Assembly (NCBI RefSeq): GCF_001937445.1
Contig: NZ_MSKS01000002.1
Location: 1 to 62,848 of the forward strand
Reading direction: 5' to 3'
DNA length: 62,848 nt
Source of the DNA: Actinomyces oris
GTDB taxonomy: Bacteria > Actinomycetota > Actinomycetes > Actinomycetales > Actinomycetaceae
A program made the position numbers and the translations under genes. Below, piece by piece: positions 17,377-23,807 of this stretch. The notes beneath the pieces were generated by a model. It did not search any database. It was not told the DNA's origin and saw only the letters and a list, made by a program, of their open reading frames with translations. Position 1 is the first letter of the stretch, and each line of letters opens with the position of its first letter.

Positions 17377-18960
17377 GTGTCCGTGCTCCATCCCGTCCTC
17401 GACGTCCTCGCGCAGGCGCCGATCCTCACCGTCTTCCTCGTCATCGGCCTGGGGACCGCAGCAGGGCAGATCCCGTTGGGGCCGATCCGCTTCGGCGCCG
17501 CCGGGGCGCTCTTCGTGGGGCTGGCGGTAGGCGCCCTCGACCCCCGGCTCGGCGCGAACCTCACCCTGCTGCGCAGCCTCGGCCTGGCCCTGTTCTGCTA
17601 CACCGTGGGCCTGGCCGCCGGCAACACCTTCTTCCGCGACCTGCGCAGGCAGCTGCCGCTCATGGCCATGTGCGTCGTCGCGCTCGTGATCGCCGGCGCG
17701 GCGGGCGGCCTCTACTCCCACCTGGCCGGCGTGAGCCCCGCCATGGACTCCGGCGCCTACGCGGGAGCCCTGACCTCGCCGGTGCTCGACGCCGCCATCG
17801 AGGCGGCCGGCACCCAGGAGCCCGCCGTCGGCTACGCCCTGGCCTACCCCGTGGGCGTCGCCGTCGCCATCCTCATCGTGGCCGGGGTCGTGGGGCGCAC
17901 CTGGCCCGGGCGGCGCGACCCGCGGCCCGCCAGCGCCGACGGCATCACCGCCACCAGCGTCTACCTCCTCCAGCGGGTGGCCCTCGGCGAGATGAAGGCC
18001 TTCAAGGAGGGCAGCATCCGCATCTCCTACCTGGAGCGCGACGGCGAGACCCGGGTCGTGGCCCCCGGTGAGGAGCTGCTGCCCGGGGACAAGGTCGTCA
18101 TCGTCGGGGCGCCGTCCGCCGTCGAGTCCGCCGTGCACGACTTGGGCACCGGGCTCAACAAGTGCCTGGCCAAGGACCGCACCGTCGTCGACTTCCGGCG
18201 CCTGACCGTCTCCTCGACGCGGGTGGCCGGGCGCACCATCGCCGAGGTGGACATGCCTGGGCGCTTCCAGGGCGTCATCACCCGCGTCAAGCGCGGCGAC
18301 CTGGACCTGCTGGCCCGTGAGGACCTCGTCCTGGAGCTCGGCGACCGGGTGCTGGCGGTCGTCCCCAGTGACGAGCTGGAGAAGGCCGCCGACTGGTTCG
18401 GTGACTCCGAGCGCTCCATCGCCCAGATCGATGCCTTCTCCGTCGGGGCAGGCATGGCGCTCGGTGTGCTCCTGGGGCTGGTGGCGATCCCGCTGCCCGG
18501 TGGCATCACCCTGCGGCTCGGGGTGGCGGCCGGGCCGCTCGTCGTCGGCATGGTCCTGGGGTGGGTGGGGCGCACCGGGCCCTTCGTGTGGGGGCTGCCG
18601 CATGCCGCCAACTCCACCATCCGGCAGCTGGGACTGCTGTTCTTCCTGGCCGCGATCGGGCTGGCCTCGGGGCCGGACTTCGCGGCCTCGGCCTTCTCGA
18701 TGACGGGGCTCAAGGTGGGGGTGCTCGCCGCGCTCATCGTGGCGGTCAACGCGATCATCCTGCTGGCCGGGGCGCGGTGGGCCGGGGTGTCCGCGCAGCG
18801 CGCCGCCGGCGGCCTGGCCGGGCTCGTCGGGCAGCCCGCGATCCTCGCCTTCGCCCTGTCCAAACGCGATGACGAGCGCATCGAGGCCGGCTACGCGACC
18901 CTGTTCGCCCTGGCCATCGTCGTCAAGATCGTCATGGTTCAGGTCCTTGTGGCGCTGTAG
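17377..18960 (+). CDS. AspT/YidE-like transporter with two RCK_C domains
   Basis: 527 aa from the GTG at 17377 (a GTG at 17383 is also possible; the frame is open further upstream). Two membrane halves, the N-terminal about residues 15-180 and the C-terminal about 345-527, flank two cytoplasmic RCK_C (TrkA-C) domains, the layout of the aspartate-alanine exchanger AspT and the YidE/YbjL family. Each half carries a family repeat, GLALFCYTVGLAAGNTFF and GLLFFLAAIGLASGPDFA. The substrate is probably an amino or dicarboxylic acid, but cannot be read from the sequence. It is divergent from cstA across a 273-base gap that must hold both promoters. Confidence 0.85.
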   Translation: MSVLHPVLDVLAQAPILTVFLVIGLGTAAGQIPLGPIRFGAAGALFVGLAVGALDPRLGANLTLLRSLGLALFCYTVGLAAGNTFFRDLRRQLPLMAMCVVALVIAGAAGGLYSHLAGVSPAMDSGAYAGALTSPVLDAAIEAAGTQEPAVGYALAYPVGVAVAILIVAGVVGRTWPGRRDPRPASADGITATSVYLLQRVALGEMKAFKEGSIRISYLERDGETRVVAPGEELLPGDKVVIVGAPSAVESAVHDLGTGLNKCLAKDRTVVDFRRLTVSSTRVAGRTIAEVDMPGRFQGVITRVKRGDLDLLAREDLVLELGDRVLAVVPSDELEKAADWFGDSERSIAQIDAFSVGAGMALGVLLGLVAIPLPGGITLRLGVAAGPLVVGMVLGWVGRTGPFVWGLPHAANSTIRQLGLLFFLAAIGLASGPDFAASAFSMTGLKVGVLAALIVAVNAIILLAGARWAGVSAQRAAGGLAGLVGQPAILAFALSKRDDERIEAGYATLFALAIVVKIVMVQVLVAL

Positions 18961-19040
18961 GTGCGTGCATCGGGTCGTGATGATGGTGCGGAGTGCTGGT
19001 GACGTAATCGGCTGTCGATCTGGCGCCGAGGAACGTAACG

Positions 19041-19162
19041 GTGTCCAAATCTGTGACAAAGGCGGGGGCAGGTGCTGAGCGTGCCAGATGAAACCGCATG
19101 GTCCTGCGGTTCCTGCTGCTCAGTAAAAGGTGCTTGGACCTCTTTGTCACAGATTTGGACAC
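19041..19162. repeat. 122-bp MITE-like element with 21-bp terminal inverted repeats
   Basis: Perfect 21-bp inverted repeats at 19041-19061 and 19142-19162 (starting GTGTCCAAATCTGTGACA) enclose 80 bases. Inside is a nested hairpin, AACCGCA/TGCGGTT, and a CTGAGC/GCTCAG pair outside it. It is non-coding and lies between convergent genes. Confidence 0.8.
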
Positions 19163-19216
19163 GTACGCCTCTGTCGCGACCTGCTGAGGCCGCGCGATAC
19201 GGGCCGATGCGGACGA

Positions 19217-19645
19217 TCAGTCGGCGGCGTCGCGCTCGGCGAAGACCTCGCGGGCCACGAAGGTGGCGTTGAGCGCTCGCGGGAAGCCGGCGTAGACCGA
19301 GGCGTGCAGGATCGCCTCGACGATCTCCTCGCGGGTCAGCCCCACGTTGAGCGCAGCGCCGATGTGGATCCTCAGCTGCGGCTCGCAGCCACCCAGGGCC
19401 GTGAGCACGCCGATTGTGACGAGCTGGCGGCTGCGCGGGTCCAGGCCGGGGCGGGCGTAGACGTCCCCGAAGCCGAAGGCCGCGATGTGGTGGGCGAGCG
19501 CCGGGCTGATGTCCGCCAGGGAGTCGATGACGGCCCGGGCGGCCTCGCCGTCGACCGAGCGGGCGACTTCCAGGCCGCGCTCGCGCCGGGCCAGGTTCTC
19601 GGGGCTGTTGACGTCGTGCTGGGGGTGAGTGGTCTCAGCGGTCAT
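19217..19645 (-). CDS. Carboxymuconolactone decarboxylase (CMD) family protein
   Basis: 142 aa, single CMD domain covering nearly all of it, with the family helices around SRQLVTIGVLTALGG and VGLTREEIVEAILHASVYAG. The AhpD CxxC motif is absent, so this is the decarboxylase/lactonase-like branch rather than the peroxidase branch; the substrate is unknown. The ATG overlaps the MerR stop (ATGA), so regulator and enzyme form an operon, with the regulator gene first. Confidence 0.85.
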   Translation of the reverse strand: MTAETTHPQHDVNSPENLARRERGLEVARSVDGEAARAVIDSLADISPALAHHIAAFGFGDVYARPGLDPRSRQLVTIGVLTALGGCEPQLRIHIGAALNVGLTREEIVEAILHASVYAGFPRALNATFVAREVFAERDAAD

Positions 19646-20172
19646 GAGGGGTTCTCCTTGTCAGTGTCGAAGGTGTCGATGTCGTGTGCGGTGGCCTGCT
19701 CCTGCAGCTCCCGCGTGTAGGCGGCGATCTTGTAGTCGGTGGCGGATAGCGCCAGCTGGAGCTCATCGATTCGGGTGCGCAGGACACTGCGGTGCTCGGT
19801 GAGCATGGCCAGGCGCTCGGGTACCGTGTCCCGACCGGCCTCGACCATGTCGACATAGCGCTGCAGGTCGCTGATCGTCATGCCCGAGGTGCGCATCCGG
19901 GTAAGAAAGACCAGGCGCCGCACGGCCGTGGCGTCGTAGCGGCGGTACCCGGAGGCGTCGCGCCCGACCCGCACGAGCCCGATTCGCTCGTAGTAGCGCA
20001 GAGTGTGGGCGCTCACCCCCAGGCGGTCGGCGGTGGTCGCGATGTCCCATCCGGCCGCACCGGGCCCGTCTGTAGGCCCGAGGTTGTCGCTGCGTGGGAC
20101 GGAGGCGAGCCGGAGAACCTCGCGGAGCCGGGCGTCGTCGGGCTCGCTGCCTGGGGCGATCGTGCTGGTCAT
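19642..20172 (-). CDS. MerR-family transcriptional regulator
   Basis: 176 aa. After an N-terminal extension of about 45 residues comes the winged helix, DIATTADRLGVSAHTLRYYERIGL. The arginine-rich wing (GYRRYDATAVRRLVFLTRMR) and a coiled-coil dimerisation helix follow (about 115-170). There is no cysteine cluster at the metal-binding position, so it is more like organic-compound or redox-type MerR proteins than metal sensors. The gene precedes the CMD-family gene. An 18-bp palindrome inside a promoter with a 19-bp spacer lies immediately upstream and suggests autoregulation. Confidence 0.9.
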   Translation of the reverse strand: MTSTIAPGSEPDDARLREVLRLASVPRSDNLGPTDGPGAAGWDIATTADRLGVSAHTLRYYERIGLVRVGRDASGYRRYDATAVRRLVFLTRMRTSGMTISDLQRYVDMVEAGRDTVPERLAMLTEHRSVLRTRIDELQLALSATDYKIAAYTRELQEQATAHDIDTFDTDKENPS

Positions 20173-20179
20173 GCCTGAG

Positions 20180-20210
20180 ACCGTAGAGCTTCGAGCGCGC
20201 TCGAAGGCAA
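20180..20210 (-). promoter_or_regulatory. MerR-type promoter with 18-bp palindromic operator
   Basis: Read on the minus strand: TTGCCT (20205-20210), a 19-bp spacer, then TACGGT (20180-20185). The palindrome CTTCGAGCGCGCTCGAAG (20189-20206) occupies the spacer. A 19-20 bp spacer spanned by a palindrome is the hallmark of MerR-activated promoters. Only 7 bases separate the -10 from the ATG at 20172, so the transcript may be leaderless. Confidence 0.6.
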
Positions 20211-20257
20211 GAACGCTCGGAGCGGCGGTCCGGGCAGCGCGAGGCTAGCCTGGCCGC

Positions 20258-20566
20258 ATGCTTGTTGCCTTTTCCGTGTCCCCGACCACCACCGACGACC
20301 CTGATGGCTTGGTCTCCGAGGCGGTGGCCCGGGCTGTGCGCGTGGTGCGCGACTCCGGCCTGTCCCATGAGACGACCTCGATGTTTACCACGCTCGAGGG
20401 TGAGTGGGACGAGTGCATGGACGTGGTCAAGCGAGCCTGCGAGGCGGTCGCCGAGGTGAGTCCGCGCGTGGCGCTCGTCCTCAAGGCCGACATCCGCCCC
20501 GGCTGGACCGGCCAGATGACCGCGAAGGTCGAGCGCGTCGAGGCCCGCCTGCGCCAGGCCGACTGA
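20258..20566 (+). CDS. Thiamine-binding protein, YqgV/MTH1187 (DUF77) family
   Basis: 102 aa, the whole family length. Starts MLVAFSVSPTTT and contains the ferredoxin-like alpha/beta pattern with SGLSHETTSMFTTLEGEWDE and a C-terminal DIRPGWTGQMTAKVERVE. Family members bind thiamine and related compounds; their cellular role is unclear, often near thiamine transport genes, which are not seen here. It is divergent from the MerR gene and has an 85-bp shared promoter region. Confidence 0.85.
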   Translation: MLVAFSVSPTTTDDPDGLVSEAVARAVRVVRDSGLSHETTSMFTTLEGEWDECMDVVKRACEAVAEVSPRVALVLKADIRPGWTGQMTAKVERVEARLRQAD

Positions 20567-20582
20567 GCGGCGCCCGACAAAC

Positions 20583-20642
20583 CGACCAAAACTTCACAAA
20601 CGACGCGGCTCCGGGTCGATTCTGAAGATTCTGTCGAAGTGT
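20583..20642. repeat. Degenerate copy of the CTTCACAAACGAC palindrome
   Basis: The arms CTTCACAAACGAC and GTCGATTCTGAAG pair imperfectly around GCGGCTCCGG. Read on the other strand, the block matches the perfect palindrome at 33641-33706, including its loop. It lies just past the thiamine-binding gene and may serve as its terminator. Confidence 0.65.
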
Positions 20643-20674
20643 GGGTGGGGAGGGAGGCGCGGGGCGTCAGCGAC

Positions 20675-21418
20675 TCATCCGAGCAGAGCCAGGGCGACCG
20701 CGGCGCTGCGGGCGGCGGCCTCCTCGGCGGCGATGTGGAAGTCCTGGCCCGCCTCGGGGCCGCACAGGTCTGACACGCCGCGCACCGAGACGAAGGGGAT
20801 GCCGGCGCCCGCCGCCACCTGCGCCAGCGCCGTCGACTCCATGTCCGTGCTCAGTGCCGTGGGGAACACCTCGCGGGTGTCGGCCATGTTCGCGGCCGTC
20901 ACGAAGGAGTTGCCGGCCAGCATCTGACCGACGCGCAGCCGCGCCGAGCCCGACGATGCCGTGGCGCCGCGCAGGGCCTCCTGGCCCACCTGCTCCAGAC
21001 GCTCCAGCAAAGCCGGGTCGCCGGTGAAAGTTTCTGGCTGGCCCGGGGTCTGGCCGCGGGCATAGCCGAAGGCGGTGGCGTCGGCATCGGTGTAGGCCAG
21101 GCTCGCCGAGGCGCACACGTCGCCGACCTCGACCTGCCGGCCGAGCCCGCCGGTGGTTCCCGCCGAGACGACGGCGCTGGGACGGACCCGGGCCAGGACC
21201 GTCGCCAGCGCGCTCGCGGCCGCCACGAGCCCGATACCGCTGCGCACCACGATGAGCTCGCGCTCGTCGCCGGGAAGCTGGAGGGACCAGGCGCGTGCGG
21301 CCCCCGGCAGGATCGGCGCCTGGGCCGCCGCGCGCTCGGGCAGGGCGTCCAAGAAGGGCTGGACCTCCTCGGCCATGGCGCAGGAGACGATGACGGGCGC
21401 GGCACAGGTGCGACTCAC
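20675..21418 (-). CDS. mtnN: 5'-methylthioadenosine/S-adenosylhomocysteine nucleosidase family
   Basis: 247 aa, nucleoside phosphorylase fold. Visible family features are the N-terminal MAEEVQPFLDAL, the glycine turn SAGTTGGLG, and the substrate pocket TALSTDMESTALAQVA, followed by VRGVSDLCG with the catalytic Asp expected there. It hydrolyses MTA or SAH; with SAH it gives S-ribosylhomocysteine, the substrate of LuxS encoded 6 kb away. The start is GTG at 21418; an ATG 14 codons in (MAEEV) matches the usual family N-terminus and is a real alternative. Confidence 0.82.
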   Translation of the reverse strand: MSRTCAAPVIVSCAMAEEVQPFLDALPERAAAQAPILPGAARAWSLQLPGDERELIVVRSGIGLVAAASALATVLARVRPSAVVSAGTTGGLGRQVEVGDVCASASLAYTDADATAFGYARGQTPGQPETFTGDPALLERLEQVGQEALRGATASSGSARLRVGQMLAGNSFVTAANMADTREVFPTALSTDMESTALAQVAAGAGIPFVSVRGVSDLCGPEAGQDFHIAAEEAAARSAAVALALLG

Positions 21419-21776
21419 ACGCCGAGCCTACAGGGGCGGCCGAGCCCTGAAAGTGTCCAGAGGGGACGGCTTTGACGGCCGATCGCAGCCACGATCAGGA
21501 AGTAACAGGGCGATGACCTGGGCTTTTGTCAACCGCGGTGCGGCTGCCGTGATTCAAAGTCGTCCCAGATGGACAGAATCGCTGCATGGTGACTCTGTCG
21601 GTGTCGTTGCCTCTGGAGACATGCTGCCGTCACACGCCCGCGGGTCAAGAGCTGGGGCGTCTGGTTCCTGGGCGGGGTAGGTACGGCGGATGCGCTCGCC
21701 AACGATCCAGGTGACGGTTCCCTCCGGTTCGTCTGCCGTGCCCGTCGCACTCGGAACCTATGAGGTAAGAGCGCCA
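21419..21776. other. Intergenic region holding repeat copy 1
   Basis: 358 bases between the mtnN-like gene (upstream side) and the AbiEi-like gene (downstream side). It holds the 120-bp repeat listed separately. The remaining 200 bases (21575-21776) show no convincing gene or hairpin. Confidence 0.5.
21455..21574. repeat. 120-bp repeat, copy 1
   Basis: Begins GTCCAGAGGGGACGGCTTTG and ends with an imperfect complement, GTCGTCCCAGATGGAC. It is about 94% identical (7 differences) and in the same orientation as copy 2 at 22806-22925. The two copies flank one gene. Confidence 0.85.
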
Positions 21777-22730
21777 TCACCCTGCCTGGAGCGGGATGAT
21801 CGGGGTGATCCCCATGCGCATGGCGATGGGGGCGACAATTTCGACCGTGCTGTGCTGGAGGACCTGTCGGCTAGTCAGACGCACTGGAACGTGACTCGCG
21901 GTGAGTGCGGCCTGGTCGCGCAGGTGGTCGTGCTCCCAGTCGAGATGGGAGGAGTGAAAGGCGTAGCCGTCCGTCTCGATGAGAAGTGCTGGGTGACTGT
22001 CTGCTCGAAGCGCCTTGGTGTCGGGCGTGAGACCGGGGATGAGGTCGTGTGGATGAGCTGTCAGCACCAGATCCACCTCTCCAACGCCCGGGACGAACAC
22101 CGCCGTCGCCGGCCGGTATCCCGCCTCTTCCAGCTCGTAACGAGCGATCGTCTCCAGAAGAGAGCGGGCATCGGGGAGCGACCGCCACACAAGCGTGCGG
22201 GAGCGGTGGTTTCGCGGACCCCGTAGGAGGCTCTCAAGCTGAGAACGGGTCGTCAGCCCAAGTCGAAGGGCCGCATCGAGCGCGATGAGTGCATCAAGCT
22301 CATCCGCACAACGCAGGTAACAGATGAGTGCCTGCTCCACGGGTGCCACCGGTGCCGCATCTGCGGCGGGCAGAATGAGTCCACTCAACCGATGGGTGAC
22401 GACGTGTCCGATTGCGTCCGGTATGTGACCCTGGTTGCAGGGGATGGCGATATGCAACGTTGTGGGCGCTGATTGCAGCGGTAGGCCGTAGTGCTGCATC
22501 GCGTGGGCGCAGGTGATGACACCCCTGATGCGTCGGCAGAGGATGAAACGAGGGTCGGCGCCCTTCAGTGCGGCCACGTGGTTCGGGTGAAGAGTGACGA
22601 GCCCGTCGGCGGCGGCTCGGGCAACCAGACGACGCTCGGTCCGCGTGCTGCACAGCGTGCTCAGGCGTGCTGCTCCCTGGTAAGCGGCGAGACGCGTCAG
22701 CAGTCCCTCGATCCTGGATGACTTATCCAT
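21777..22730 (-). CDS. AbiEi-like/DUF559-type protein
   Basis: 317 aa. The N-terminal third (about residues 5-75) looks like the winged-helix domain of AbiEi-type antitoxins. The C-terminal third (about 190-300) has the DUF559/very-short-patch-repair-like pattern ARYELEEAGYRP, GVGEVDLVL and LLIETDGYAFHSSH, with a candidate D...E-D nuclease core. Similar two-domain proteins are frequent in actinobacteria, usually as single genes of unknown function. No separate toxin gene is adjacent. The start is the ATG at 22730, with an operator-like palindrome 7 bases upstream. It is bracketed by two direct 120-bp repeats. Confidence 0.75.
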   Translation of the reverse strand: MDKSSRIEGLLTRLAAYQGAARLSTLCSTRTERRLVARAAADGLVTLHPNHVAALKGADPRFILCRRIRGVITCAHAMQHYGLPLQSAPTTLHIAIPCNQGHIPDAIGHVVTHRLSGLILPAADAAPVAPVEQALICYLRCADELDALIALDAALRLGLTTRSQLESLLRGPRNHRSRTLVWRSLPDARSLLETIARYELEEAGYRPATAVFVPGVGEVDLVLTAHPHDLIPGLTPDTKALRADSHPALLIETDGYAFHSSHLDWEHDHLRDQAALTASHVPVRLTSRQVLQHSTVEIVAPIAMRMGITPIIPLQAG

Positions 22731-22736
22731 ATGTAA

Positions 22737-22753
22737 ATGATGTCAAACATCAT
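22737..22753 (-). promoter_or_regulatory. Operator-like palindrome of the AbiEi-like gene
   Basis: ATGATGTCAAACATCAT is a perfect 7-3-7 palindrome just upstream of the start codon at 22730. AbiEi-type proteins autorepress through such repeats, so self-regulation is plausible. Confidence 0.45.
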
Positions 22754-22805
22754 CAAAACGCGCCTTGCTGGAGTGGGGGGTTGTGGACTGAGGTGTGTCC
22801 GTTTT

Positions 22806-22925
22806 GTCCAGAGGGGACGACTTTGACGGCCGATCGCAGCCACGATCAGGAAGTAACAGGGCGATGACCTGGGCTTTTGTAGACTGCGGTGCGGGTGCCG
22901 TGATTCAAAGTCGTCCCATCTGGAC
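22806..22925. repeat. 120-bp repeat, copy 2
   Basis: Terminal inverted repeats of 21 bp with a single mismatch (GTCCAGAGGGGACGACTTTG at the left). It is the same length and orientation as copy 1 at 21455-21574. Confidence 0.85.
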
Positions 22926-23054
22926 AGATTCGCCGCACGGCAGTTCTGTCGAGGCGCTGTAGAGAGCGTGCAGTGGGGGTCGGTGGGGCGGTGGCCTTCT
23001 GTCGGGGTGGAATCCGTCGCTTCGCCAGGAGGCAAGCTCTGGTGCGGGGTGACG

Positions 23055-23678
23055 TCAGGCGTCGCCGGCCTTCGTCGGCGTGCTCAGCCCGATGATGACC
23101 GCCTCGATGAGGTCGCGCAGCCTGCCACAGTCGATGTTCGCGGCGATCGAGTCCATGAAGAGCAGGCTGACGATATCGGCCAGGCTCGCCGTGGGGACGG
23201 TGGGGCGGCGCCCCATGCGGGCGAGAACCTTCTCGACCGTCCCGGACAGTCTGGCGGTGAAATCGGCGCGCGCCGTGCCGGGGATCGTCGGGCTGTCGGG
23301 GTTGCGCAGCTGGAAGAGGGAGTACTCCGTGGTCAGCAGGTAGATGGTGCGGGCCTCGGGGCGGATGGCCTCGAGCAGCTCCATGAGCGAGTCCATCGTG
23401 GGGGCGCCCTCGAAGGAGTCGATGGCCTGCGTGACCCGTGACAGCAAGGTGTTGGAGCGCGTGACGATGGCCTCGGTGAGGATGTCCTGGAGCGAGGAGT
23501 AGTTGGAGTAGAAGGCGCCCCGGGTGAAGCCGGCCTGCTTGACGACGTCGTCAATGCGAGTGCTGGCGATGCCTTTGGAGGCAACGATGTCCGCAGCCGC
23601 CTCGATGAGGCGGGCGCGGGTGTTCTCCCGCTTGCGCAGCGTGCGCTCGGTGGCGGGCGGGTCGGTGCTCGGTGTCAT
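23055..23678 (-). CDS. TetR-family repressor of the MMPL exporter
   Basis: 207 aa. The N-terminal helix-turn-helix (about residues 20-65) reads LIEAAADIVASKGIASTRID then FTRGAFYSNYSSLQDIL, a clear TetR signature. The C-terminal ligand domain is unassigned. The start at 23678 follows GGGAGG 4 bases upstream; a GTG four codons earlier would place that site inside the gene. It is divergent from the MMPL transporter gene across 129 bases containing three palindromes, so it most likely represses that gene and itself. Confidence 0.88.
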   Translation of the reverse strand: MTPSTDPPATERTLRKRENTRARLIEAAADIVASKGIASTRIDDVVKQAGFTRGAFYSNYSSLQDILTEAIVTRSNTLLSRVTQAIDSFEGAPTMDSLMELLEAIRPEARTIYLLTTEYSLFQLRNPDSPTIPGTARADFTARLSGTVEKVLARMGRRPTVPTASLADIVSLLFMDSIAANIDCGRLRDLIEAVIIGLSTPTKAGDA

Positions 23679-23738
23679 GAGACCTCCCACCTTACCGGCG
23701 CCGTGGGGGTGCGAGGAGTCACAACGTCCTGGGTTTCA

Positions 23739-23779
23739 ATACATGAATGTATCCAGTACGTTTGCGTATCGAATTCGAT
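23739..23779. promoter_or_regulatory. Palindromic operators between tetR and the MMPL gene
   Basis: ATACATGAATGTAT (23739-23752) and TACGTTTGCGTA (23757-23768) are perfect palindromes, closely followed by ATCGAATTCGAT. They sit in the shared promoter region and are the best candidates for TetR binding sites. Confidence 0.5.
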
Positions 23780-23807
23780 CATCTCCGTACCTTCTGGAAG
23801 GCCTGCC

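Larger units (their letters stand above)
22731..23054. other. Intergenic region holding operator and repeat copy 2
   Basis: 324 bases. It contains the palindrome at 22737-22753 and the 120-bp repeat at 22806-22925. Nothing else is recognisable. Confidence 0.5.

Noticed and set aside
17239-19059. Long minus-strand frame opposite the AspT-like gene
   Set aside because: It is a compositional shadow; the plus frame has clear transporter and RCK_C features.
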